Shown here piece after piece: positions 42,017-49,599 of a stretch of 64,000 nucleotides of DNA. The DNA is from Streptomyces avermitilis MA-4680 = NBRC 14893 (GTDB lineage Bacteria; Actinomycetota; Actinomycetes; Streptomycetales; Streptomycetaceae). A model generated the notes under the pieces. It saw only the letters and a program-made list of their open reading frames with translations, ran no database searches and was not told where the DNA came from. The stretch lies in the NCBI RefSeq assembly GCF_000009765.2, contig NC_003155.5:2108001-2172000 (forward strand), in the 5' to 3' direction. Numbering within the stretch: the first letter of the stretch is position 1; each line of letters starts with the position of its first letter. The position numbers and the translations under genes are program-made.

Positions 42017-44782
42017 TCAGACGGGCAGCCCCGCCAGCATGCGTCGGTCCCTGGGCGCGTGCTGGCGGTCGAGGCGGGCGTCCAGCAGCCGCCGGGCGGC
42101 GTCGCACCGGCCTCCTGCCACGAGGGCGTACAGCAGTGTCTCCTCGACGACCTCCCGCTGCGCCGCGCTGCCGCCCACCTTGCGGAGGCCGGGCAGGAGC
42201 GCGTCGAGGCCGCGGGCCGCGTCGTGGAAGCGCTCCTCGACGAGAGCGGCGAAGGACTCGCAGAGCGGGACGATGATCTCGCGCTGCACCTCGTCCGCCC
42301 CGGCGGCGTGGTCGCGCAGCCGGCGCAGGGCCGCCAGGTCACCGGCGGCGGCCAGGGCGACCGCCGCGTGCAGGGCGGTGAAGGCGGTCGCGGGCCGCTC
42401 GACGACCTCCTGGGCGACGGTGCCGAGGACGTCCGCGGCGGGTATCCGGCCCCGCCAACTGCCGCTCAGCCGGGCCCGCCACAGCAGCGAACCCGAGTCG
42501 ACGAGCGCCCGCACCCCGGTCACGCGCCCCGGCGCCAGCTGCGCGAACCACCGTTTGCGTACGGCCGCCGTGTCGTCGAGGGCCAGTTCGTGCAGCGCGA
42601 CGTGCCACGAGAAGTGGGCCCGGTGGACCGCGCCCCGGCCCTGGCCCGAGATCCAGCCGTCGAGCCAGTCCCGGCCAGTCGCGTGCGCGCCGGACTCGTA
42701 GTGGACGTGGGCGAGCGCGTGCACGGCGTGTCCGGCGGCGGGCTCGGCGGCCAGCGCGCGGTGCGCCAGCTCCCCGGCCTCGCCGTACCGGCCCTCCTCC
42801 TGGCGGAGGAAGGCGAGCAGCGAGGTGGGGAACCAGTGCCCGTCGTACACCGGTGAGGTGCGCTCGACCAGCCGCAGGGCGTAGGCGTCGTCGAGGTCGT
42901 TGATGCCGGAGAAGGCGATGGTGGGCACGGCGGTGGCGAGCGCGAGCGCGTCGGCGGGGTACGCCTCCAGGTGCCGCAGCAGGGCGCCGTCGCCGTCGTC
43001 ACCGTGGATGCGGCGGGTGACGACGTCGACGAAGGACCGCTCCCGCTCGTCGGCCCGCTCGCGCGCGGAGCGCTGTGCGTCGGCGAGGGCGCGGGGTACG
43101 TCGACCTCGGCGCCGCACTCGTGGCCGACCAGGGCGAGGGCGGCGTGCCCGAGCGCGAAGCCCGGGTCGAGGGTCACCGCGCGCCCGAAGGCGTCCTCGG
43201 CTGCGGCCCTGACCTTGAGGACCCGGTCGAGCCCGGTGCGGTAGGCGGCGGCCGCCTCGGCGTGGGTGGACAGGGCGAGCCCGTGCGCGTCGACGGGCCG
43301 GCGGCGCGGTCGGCGGGCGGCCCGGGCCGGCCGGGTGAGGGGCGCGAGCAACTCCTGGGCCAGCGCGGCCGCCTGGACCCGGATCTCGGGGATGGCGGTG
43401 GTCTCCCACAGCTCACCGCGCCGCGGAGCCCCGAGCGTGAACAGCGGGCGCTCGGCACGGCCCCGCGCGTCGAGGAGACGGCCGTCACCGGTGGCGACCC
43501 CCATGCCGAGCGGCCCGGGCACGGCGGCGCCGGAGCCGAAGAGCGAGCGCCACAGGGGGTCGTCGAGGCGGGGCCCCGGGCCGGTGCAGTCGACGACCCA
43601 ACCGGCGCGTATCCGGCGACCGCCGGAGAGCGAGACGGTCAGGATGCCGCCCGGACGGAAGTGGGCCGGTACGCCGCCCGGCCCGGAACGGGCCGCCGCA
43701 CCTTCATCCCCGGCCCCGACCACACCTGCACCCTCACCCACACCCACACCCACACCCACGATCCGCCCGGCATACACGCGCAATCGCCGTGCCGTACGTC
43801 GCCGGGTCAGCGACTCCGCGGTCGCGGGTGCCATCCGGTGCCGGTGTGTGTTCCACCGGGCGCCCTCCTCCTTCAGGAACTGGGCGCGCTCGTCGGGCGT
43901 CAGGCTGCGCCAGAGCCTCGCGGTGTGCGGGCGCAGACTGTCGAGGGCGGGACGCCAGTCGCCGTGGGTGCGCACGGCCCGGCTGATGTGTCGGTAGACG
44001 GCCCGCCGCAGCTCCGCCAAGGAGGATCCCAGGTCCTCGGGTGCGGGCATCGTGCCCGCCGGAGTGAGCGCGTGCGGCTGCGGCAGCAGACCGCTGCGCG
44101 AGACGGCGTGCACCGTGCGCCCGGGCCGGTCCAGCGTGAGCGCCAGATCGACGGCGGTGAGCCCGGTGCCGACGAGCAGCACGTCGGCACCGTCCGCGCG
44201 CGGGCCGTCCAGGGCGCCCGGGGCCCAGGGAGCCGCGACGAACCTCGCCGAGGCGCGCAGCGCGGGCGGTGCCCAGTCGCCCGGCGAGCCCGCGGGCCCG
44301 GTGGCCAGGACGGCGCTGTCGGCCGTGACGCGGCCCCCGTCGGCGAGGTGAAGCTCCACCCGGCCGTCGGGGGCGTCGGTACAGCTCTCCGCCCGCACCC
44401 TCAGCCGCCGCACGCCCACCACCCCCTGCGCACGGACGATCGCCTGACCGAGCGTGTCGGCCAGATAGGCGCCGAACCGGTAGCGCGTGGCGAAGTCGGC
44501 GCCGGTGACGGTCGGTTCGCCGTGCCGGCACAGCCAGCGGGTGAAGTGCCCGGGGTCGTCGGGATAGCAACTCATGCCGCCCGCGGGCACGTTGAGCCGA
44601 TGCCGCGGGTCGGACGTGGCGTAGGCGGTACCGCGGCCGGCCTCGGGCGCCGGGTCGACGAGCACGAGGTCGAGGGGCGTACGGCGGCGCGTCGCCGTCT
44701 CGCACAGCTGGATCGCGGTCAGTGTGCCGGCCGCACCCGCTCCGACAATGGCGACGGTGTGCCGTGTGCGGGCTGGAATCAC
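42017..44782 (-). CDS. Fusion: FAD/NAD(P)-binding oxidoreductase + TPR (TTC38-like)
   Basis: A 921-aa two-part protein. Residues about 1-480 are a flavin-dependent oxidoreductase of the NAD_binding_9 type: VAIVGAGAAGTLTAIQLCE at the N-terminus, GRGTAYATSDPRHRLNVPA, a second nucleotide motif VLLVGTGLTAVDLALTLDRP and WVVDCTGPGPR. Residues about 510-921 are helical repeats resembling the TTC38 family: LDPGFALGHAALALVGHECG, HALAHVHYESGAHATGRDWL, FSWHVALHELALDDTAAVR. The join is a short Arg/Pro-rich stretch. GTG start with GGAGGT upstream, and the reading frame is continuous over the join, with no sign of error. I do not know a described function; peptide or lipid oxidation is a guess. Confidence 0.8.
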   Translation of the reverse strand: MIPARTRHTVAIVGAGAAGTLTAIQLCETATRRRTPLDLVLVDPAPEAGRGTAYATSDPRHRLNVPAGGMSCYPDDPGHFTRWLCRHGEPTVTGADFATRYRFGAYLADTLGQAIVRAQGVVGVRRLRVRAESCTDAPDGRVELHLADGGRVTADSAVLATGPAGSPGDWAPPALRASARFVAAPWAPGALDGPRADGADVLLVGTGLTAVDLALTLDRPGRTVHAVSRSGLLPQPHALTPAGTMPAPEDLGSSLAELRRAVYRHISRAVRTHGDWRPALDSLRPHTARLWRSLTPDERAQFLKEEGARWNTHRHRMAPATAESLTRRRTARRLRVYAGRIVGVGVGVGEGAGVVGAGDEGAAARSGPGGVPAHFRPGGILTVSLSGGRRIRAGWVVDCTGPGPRLDDPLWRSLFGSGAAVPGPLGMGVATGDGRLLDARGRAERPLFTLGAPRRGELWETTAIPEIRVQAAALAQELLAPLTRPARAARRPRRRPVDAHGLALSTHAEAAAAYRTGLDRVLKVRAAAEDAFGRAVTLDPGFALGHAALALVGHECGAEVDVPRALADAQRSARERADERERSFVDVVTRRIHGDDGDGALLRHLEAYPADALALATAVPTIAFSGINDLDDAYALRLVERTSPVYDGHWFPTSLLAFLRQEEGRYGEAGELAHRALAAEPAAGHAVHALAHVHYESGAHATGRDWLDGWISGQGRGAVHRAHFSWHVALHELALDDTAAVRKRWFAQLAPGRVTGVRALVDSGSLLWRARLSGSWRGRIPAADVLGTVAQEVVERPATAFTALHAAVALAAAGDLAALRRLRDHAAGADEVQREIIVPLCESFAALVEERFHDAARGLDALLPGLRKVGGSAAQREVVEETLLYALVAGGRCDAARRLLDARLDRQHAPRDRRMLAGLPV
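43735..43758. repeat. Four tandem CACCCA hexamers inside FAD/TPR gene
   Basis: The hexamer repeat (on the minus strand TGGGTG) encodes Val-Gly repeats in the linker between the FAD domain halves (GVGVGVGEGAGVVGAGDEG). It is in frame and slippage in multiples of six would keep the frame. Confidence 0.8.
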
Positions 44783-45090
44783 GTGTACCTCCGGCGGTGA
44801 TCGGCTGCGGAGCCGTTGAACGGAACGTCTGCTTCGCTTTTCCGAACTATTCCGACCGGGTTGCTGGGGATGTCGTACCCGGCCGGGGATCTCACCGGAA
44901 ACTCAGGGCACCGGTCGGCTGTTTCATACTCTGTTCACAATCGGCGGGGCCCCGACAACCGTGGTTCAAGACGTCTCCCGGAGTGTCTTCACAGGAATCT
45001 CATGTGAGCGCCCTCGGATTCAAAGATTCAACCCAGGGAGGTGGCGCACGATGCACGCGCACCTGGTGGTTGAACGAGGAAAGGCGTGCC
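44783..45090. other. Divergent intergenic region
   Basis: This 308-bp region lies between the minus-strand FAD/TPR gene and the L,D-transpeptidase gene. A good Shine-Dalgarno (GGGAGGTGG) precedes an ATG at 45051 that opens a 56-codon frame overlapping the transpeptidase start in another frame; it may be a leader peptide or chance. An A/T-enriched stretch around 44917-44945 (TTTCATACTCTGTTCACAATC) is the likeliest promoter area. Confidence 0.4.
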
Positions 45091-46362
45091 GTGGGCGTCC
45101 CGCACATATCGAACGGATCCGGGCGACAGTCCTGGTCGCGACGCGGGGCCCTGGCCGCACTCGCCGCCGCCCTGCCGGCCACCGTCCTCACCGGCTGCGG
45201 CGGTTTTGCGGACGCCTCTGAGGACACGAAGAGCACGGGCGGAGGCACGGCAGGGAACACGGCCGGCACGGCCGACGCGAAGACCACCGAGGCGAAGGCG
45301 CCCACCCTCACCGTCACCCCGGCCGACGGCACGAAGAAGGCGGACTTCAGCAGCCCCGTCGAGGTCACCGTGACCCACGGCACCCTGGCCTCCGTCAAGG
45401 TCAGCGGCAACGACGGCGCCACGCTCGCCGGCCGCTACAACGACGCCCGTACGAAGTGGACGTCCACCGGGAACCCGTACTCCGGCACCACATACACGGT
45501 CACGGCCAAGGCGAAGGGAGCCGACGCCGAGACCGTGACCTTCTCCACCAAGTCCCCCGGCGAGACCTTCGTGGGCTACTTCACCCCCGAGGCGAACTCG
45601 ACCTCCGGCGTCGGCATGCCCGTATCGGTCAACTTCACCCACGCCGTCGCGGACCGCGCCGCCGTCGAGAAGGCGATCACGGTGACCGCCGAGCCGGCGG
45701 TCGAGGTGGTCGGCCACTGGTTCAGCGACACCCGGCTCGATTTCCGGCCCGAGACGTACTGGGCCGCGGGCACGCGGATCACGCTCGGTCTGCGGCTCAA
45801 GGACGTCGAGGGCGCGGACGGCGTCTACGGCACCCAGTCCAAGGACGTCACCTTCCACATCGGCCGCGAGCAGATCAGCACGGTCGACCTCGCCACCAGG
45901 ACGATGACGGTGCGGCGGGACGGCTCGACGTACGCGACCTACCCCGTCACCGGCGGCGACGCCGACCACACCACCTGGTCCGGGATCATGGTGATCAGCG
46001 AGCGTTTCACGGAGACGCGGATGGAGTCCTCCACCGTCGGGCTCGGCGACGAGTACGACATCAAGGATGTGCCGCACGCCCAGCGGCTGACCACCTCCGG
46101 CACGTTCATCCACGGCAACTACTGGGCCGGGTCCTCCGTCTTCGGTCACACCAACGCGAGCCACGGCTGTATCGGGCTCCAGGACACCAAGGGCGCGAAC
46201 GACAGCTCCGTGGCGGGCTACGCGTTCTACAAGAGCTCGATGCTCGGCGACGTGGTCGTGGTGAAGAACTCGGGCGAGGACACGGTCGATCCGTCCAACG
46301 GCCTCAACGGCTGGAACCTGTCGTGGGACCAGTGGCGGGCGGGAAGCGCCCTTTCCCGTTGA
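45091..46362 (+). CDS. L,D-transpeptidase lipoprotein (YkuD domain)
   Basis: Cell-wall cross-linking enzyme of 423 aa that forms 3-3 bonds between meso/L-L-diaminopimelate stems and is insensitive to most beta-lactams. The signal peptide (SRRGALAALAAALPATVLTGC) has a lipobox at LTGC, after which a Thr/Gly/Ala-rich spacer leads to two Ig-like domains (about 70-250). The YkuD domain (about 265-400) has the catalytic SHGCIGL with C360 and upstream histidine in GTFIHGNYW. GTG start chosen because AAAGG lies 6 nt upstream. Acts on the outer face of the membrane. Confidence 0.92.
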   Translation: MGVPHISNGSGRQSWSRRGALAALAAALPATVLTGCGGFADASEDTKSTGGGTAGNTAGTADAKTTEAKAPTLTVTPADGTKKADFSSPVEVTVTHGTLASVKVSGNDGATLAGRYNDARTKWTSTGNPYSGTTYTVTAKAKGADAETVTFSTKSPGETFVGYFTPEANSTSGVGMPVSVNFTHAVADRAAVEKAITVTAEPAVEVVGHWFSDTRLDFRPETYWAAGTRITLGLRLKDVEGADGVYGTQSKDVTFHIGREQISTVDLATRTMTVRRDGSTYATYPVTGGDADHTTWSGIMVISERFTETRMESSTVGLGDEYDIKDVPHAQRLTTSGTFIHGNYWAGSSVFGHTNASHGCIGLQDTKGANDSSVAGYAFYKSSMLGDVVVVKNSGEDTVDPSNGLNGWNLSWDQWRAGSALSR

Positions 46363-46382
46363 GCCATCAGCGACGGCCACTG

Positions 46383-46726
46383 GGTACGGACCTCACCCCG
46401 TTCTCAAAGTGGATCACCGGGGGCGGCGGGCAGAACACCGCGCAGCTGAGCACCAGTTGTGAGCGGTGGGTGGCGCAGAGTTTCGCCACCCACGGCGCGG
46501 ACTGCTGGGTGTACGCGATCCAGGCCCCCCGCGGGATCGACGTGAACGCCACCGCGCGGCAGAACGGCATCGAGTCGACGTACCTGTGGAACAAGGAGAT
46601 CGACTTCCCCGGCGGCATCCAGGGCAGGTTCTCCAGGGAGCGTGTCGTTACCACTGGGTCGGCGCCCACCCGCAGACGAACGCCAGCATCTACCAGAACC
46701 TCGGCTGCCGGACGAACAGCAACTGA
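46383..46726 (+). pseudogene. Truncated, frameshifted ADP-ribosyltransferase (scabin/pierisin-like)
   Basis: Starting at 46383 without an initiator, one frame reads GTDLTPFSKWITGGGGQNTA, then LSTSCERWVAQSFATHG, YAIQAPRGIDVNATARQNG and YLWNKEIDFPGGIQGRFS. Near 46640 the reading shifts to a second frame: CRYHWVGAHPQTNASIYQNL, GCRTNSN, stop at 46726. Together they match the C-terminal half of R-S-E-class ADP-ribosyltransferase toxins: the STS motif is present, and NKE stands where Q-x-E should be (Gln changed to Asn). The N-terminal half with the catalytic Arg is missing. Decay is therefore by 5' deletion plus at least one frameshift. Confidence 0.7.
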
Positions 46727-46965
46727 CGAACAGCAACTTCCGCCCCGCCCCCGGCGCACAGGCGGACCTGGCCGGTTCGACGCGCTGAGTTCCCCCGGGA
46801 GGAGACGCCGGGGCACGCCGTCCTCGGACCCGGCGGCCCCAGGCGGCCCAGCGGCGGCCCAGGCGGCCCGGCATGAGGGGGCGCCGCCCGGGGGGGGCGG
46901 GCGGGACTTCCCGCCTTCACCGTGTGAACTTCCTTGCGGCACAGGGAGTTTCTCGGTTTTACCTC

Positions 46966-46994
46966 TTGACGGTCCCAGTGGCGGAGAGCACATT
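46966..46994 (+). promoter_or_regulatory. Predicted promoter of GH16 gene
   Basis: TTGACG (46966-46971) and CACATT (46989-46994) with 17-bp spacing; the -35 is good, the -10 weak. The palindromic operator starts 10 bp downstream, at the expected initiation region. Confidence 0.45.
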
Positions 46995-47004
46995 GGCCGC
47001 GCGT

Positions 47005-47022
47005 CTTGAGAGCGCTCTCAAG
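47005..47022. promoter_or_regulatory. Perfect LacI-type operator
   Basis: CTTGAGAGCGCTCTCAAG is a perfect 18-bp palindrome with the AGCGCT centre characteristic of actinomycete LacI-family operators (such as CebR/BxlR sites). It lies just downstream of the promoter of the GH16 gene and would block initiation. Its regulator is probably outside the window. Confidence 0.75.
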
Positions 47023-47063
47023 GACACATCGCGCACCCCACTCCGTACCGAAGAGGCACCCAC

Positions 47064-48464
47064 ATGAGTGAAACTTCCGGCATATCCGCGAGACGGCGGT
47101 CACTGCGGCGCGCGCTCGTCGCCGTGCTCGGCACCCTGAGCCTGGCGGCGGCCGCCGCCACAGCCGCGACCCTCCCCGCGAACGCCTCCGCCCCCACGCC
47201 CCCGGCAGGCTGGACCCAGGTCTTCCTCGACGACTTCAACGGCGCGGCCGGTTCCGGCGTCAGCACCGCCAACTGGCAGTACGACACCGGCACCAGCTAC
47301 CCGGGCGGCGCCGCCAACTGGGGCACGGGCGAGGTCGAGACGATGACCTCCAGCAGCAACAACGTGTCGCTCGACGGCAACGGAAACCTCCGGATCACCC
47401 CGCTGCGCGACTCCGCGGGCAACTGGACCTCGGGCCGCATCGAGACCAACCGCACCGACTTCCAGCCACCGGCCGGCGGCACACTGCGGGTCGAGTCACG
47501 CATCCAGCTGCCCAACGTGACCGGCGCCGCCGCCAAGGGCTACTGGCCCGCCTTCTGGATGCTGGGCGCGCCCTACCGGGGCAACTACCAGAACTGGCCG
47601 AGCGTCGGCGAGCTGGACATCATGGAGAACGTCCAGGGCCTCAACACCGACTGGGCCACCGTGCACTGCGGCACCAACCCGGGCGGCCCGTGCAACGAGA
47701 CCAGCGGCATCGGCGGCAACACCCCGTGCGCCGGAACCACGTGTCAGGCCAGCTTCCACACGTACGCCATGGAGTGGGACAGGTCGACGAGCACCGAGGA
47801 GATCCGCTTCTACCTGGACGGCGTCAACTTCCATACGGTGAAGGCCAGTCAGGTCGACGCGACGACGTGGGCGAACGCCACCGGCCACGGCTTCTTCGTC
47901 ATCCTGAACGTCGCGATGGGCGGCGGCTTCCCCGCCGCGTTCGGCGGCGGTCCGGACAGCGGCACCGACCCCGGCCACCCGATGGTCGTCGACTATGTGC
48001 AGGTGCTCCAGTCGAGCGGCGGGAGCGGTACCACACCCCCTCCGTCCGGCAGCCGTGACGCATACAGCGCCATCCAGGCCGAGTCCTACGACAGCCAGTC
48101 CGGGACGAGCACCGAGACGACCACCGACACGGGCGGCGGCCAGAACATCGGCTCGCTGGGCAACGGCGACTGGGCGCTCTACAAGGGGGTCGACTTCGGC
48201 TCCACCGCGGCGAAGCAGTTCTACGCGCGGGTCGCGAGCGGCGCGGCGGCCGGCGTCAGCGGGCTGGTGGAGGTACGCCTCGACAGCCGCACCGGCTCAC
48301 CGGTCGGCAGCTTCTCGGTGGCCGGCACCGGTGGCTGGCAGAGCTGGAGAACGGTCCCGGCGAACATCAGCTCGGTCACCGGGACCCACGACGTCTATCT
48401 GACCTTCACCAGCGGCCAGTCGGCCGACTTCGTGAACGTCAACTGGTTCGACTTCGGTCACTGA
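47064..48464 (+). CDS. Secreted GH16 endo-beta-glucanase with CBM6
   Basis: Extracellular beta-1,3(4)-glucanase, 466 aa. A long Sec/Tat-like signal peptide (SARRRSLRRALVAVLGTLSL, ending near ANASA) precedes the GH16 beta-sandwich (about 45-315). The catalytic motif is GELDIMENVQG with E183, D185 and E188. After a Gly/Pro linker, residues 340-466 form a CBM6 module (YSAIQAESYDSQSG, ending WFDFGH) that binds beta-glucan. AGAGG 7 nt upstream of the ATG. Likely digests laminarin/fungal wall glucan; control by the perfect LacI-type operator is predicted. Confidence 0.93.
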   Translation: MSETSGISARRRSLRRALVAVLGTLSLAAAAATAATLPANASAPTPPAGWTQVFLDDFNGAAGSGVSTANWQYDTGTSYPGGAANWGTGEVETMTSSSNNVSLDGNGNLRITPLRDSAGNWTSGRIETNRTDFQPPAGGTLRVESRIQLPNVTGAAAKGYWPAFWMLGAPYRGNYQNWPSVGELDIMENVQGLNTDWATVHCGTNPGGPCNETSGIGGNTPCAGTTCQASFHTYAMEWDRSTSTEEIRFYLDGVNFHTVKASQVDATTWANATGHGFFVILNVAMGGGFPAAFGGGPDSGTDPGHPMVVDYVQVLQSSGGSGTTPPPSGSRDAYSAIQAESYDSQSGTSTETTTDTGGGQNIGSLGNGDWALYKGVDFGSTAAKQFYARVASGAAAGVSGLVEVRLDSRTGSPVGSFSVAGTGGWQSWRTVPANISSVTGTHDVYLTFTSGQSADFVNVNWFDFGH

Positions 48465-48473
48465 CCGGTTCCT

Positions 48474-48503
48474 GGGGGCTCCACGCGCACGCGTGGAGCC
48501 CCC
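48474..48503. terminator. Strong bidirectional terminator
   Basis: Fourteen-bp perfect stem (48474-48487 with 48490-48503); the innermost bases open to form the loop. It follows the GH16 stop and also lies 54 bp after the end of the convergent AraC gene. Confidence 0.9.
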
Positions 48504-48556
48504 ATTCGCGTCCGGGCGACCTCGCTCCGCCACGCGTCCGGGCGGCCCGGCTCCGC

Positions 48557-49453
48557 TCAGCGCAGCTCCGCCCGGAACGCCGCCGGAGTGGTGTCCGTGT
48601 GCTGGTGGAAGAACTTGGAGAAGTTGGCCGAGTCGGGGAAACCCACCGCGGCTCCGACCCGGCCGATCGGCAGGTCCGTGTGCGCGAGCAGGCGCTTGGC
48701 CTCCAGGGTCACCCGCTTGTCGATGAACCCCTTGGGGGTCTGGCCGGTGGCGGCGCGGACCGCGCGGACCAGGGTGCGGCGGGAGTAGCCGAGGGTGTCG
48801 GCGTACGCGCTGACGCTGTGGTTGGTCGCGAAGCCCTTCTCCACCGCGTCCCTGAAGCGGGTGAAGGTGGTGTCCGTCTGCTCGCGGCCGGCCTGCGCCG
48901 AGCTGACCGCGAGATGGGCCAGGCGGAACAGGAACGCGGTGAGCGTGTGCCGCAGCACCGAGGTGTGCAGGCTCAGCGGCAGCGTCGTCGTGTCGACGTA
49001 CTCGCGCTCCAGTTGGGCGAGGGAGTGTTCGAGAGCGGCGAGCCGGTCCGGGTCGGGGTGCAGCAGCGGCGGCAGGTCGTAGCGGTAGAGGCCGGTCGCC
49101 TCGACCGTGGCCCGGGGCAGGAAACCGGGCTGCATGGTCAGGACGGTCCCGCGGTACTCGTCGGTCCGGGAGAAGCGGTGCACCTGTCCGGGGCGGATCC
49201 ACAGCACGTCACCGGCGGAGGCCTCGTACTCGGCGAAGTCGATCATGTGCCGGACCGGGCCGTCGTGGAACACCATCACGACGTGGAAGTCGATCCGGTG
49301 CACGCGGTCCAGGGGGGCGTCCGCATGCCAGATCCGGTCGGCGCCCATCGGGCCGACCTGCATGCCGACGCCGAAGACGCTCAGGTCGACGGGGAAGGGG
49401 AAGGTTCTGATCCCGTCACCTTCATGGGCGGCTCGGGTGGTTCTGTCTGCCAT
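48557..49453 (-). CDS. AraC-family transcriptional regulator
   Basis: Transcriptional regulator of 298 aa. An N-terminal cupin-like sensor (about 20-120; HRIDFHVVMVFHDGPVRHMI and VLWIRPGQVHRFS) is followed by a helical linker and the C-terminal pair of HTHs (about 200-298): VSAYADTLGYSRRTLVRAVR and RVGAAVGFPDSANFSKFFHQ. The ATG at 49453 is preferred; a longer frame adds Arg-rich sequence. Divergent from transketolase across 146 bp, so it might influence the pentose-phosphate operon, but the target is not proven. The cupin suggests a small-molecule effector such as a sugar. Confidence 0.9.
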   Translation of the reverse strand: MADRTTRAAHEGDGIRTFPFPVDLSVFGVGMQVGPMGADRIWHADAPLDRVHRIDFHVVMVFHDGPVRHMIDFAEYEASAGDVLWIRPGQVHRFSRTDEYRGTVLTMQPGFLPRATVEATGLYRYDLPPLLHPDPDRLAALEHSLAQLEREYVDTTTLPLSLHTSVLRHTLTAFLFRLAHLAVSSAQAGREQTDTTFTRFRDAVEKGFATNHSVSAYADTLGYSRRTLVRAVRAATGQTPKGFIDKRVTLEAKRLLAHTDLPIGRVGAAVGFPDSANFSKFFHQHTDTTPAAFRAELR

Positions 49454-49531
49454 GTCCCTCTCGCGGCGGCTCGGCCCTGCTGTCGGTGTCCCACTTTCAC
49501 CGAAGGCTGACACAGGGGCACCTTCCCCGGC

Positions 49532-49546
49532 AAAAGTCAGACTTTT
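49532..49546. promoter_or_regulatory. Perfect palindrome before transketolase gene
   Basis: AAAAGTC-A-GACTTTT is a perfect inverted repeat of 7-bp arms, and is A/T-rich in a G/C-rich region. It lies 54 bp before the tkt start, between it and the divergent AraC gene. Candidate operator or promoter element. Confidence 0.45.
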
Positions 49547-49599
49547 AGGTTTGAAGGCGTTCCACCAGTGACTCCCCGTTTCGTGAGGACTTCTTGAAG

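Larger units (their letters stand above)
46727..47063. other. Upstream region of the GH16 gene
   Basis: A 337-bp gap. The first 190 bp are very G/C-rich with GGCGGCCCAG-type short repeats (about 46830-46870) and hairpin-prone tracts near 46885-46920; no coding frame is convincing. The last 100 bp hold the predicted promoter and operator of the glucanase gene. Confidence 0.5.
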
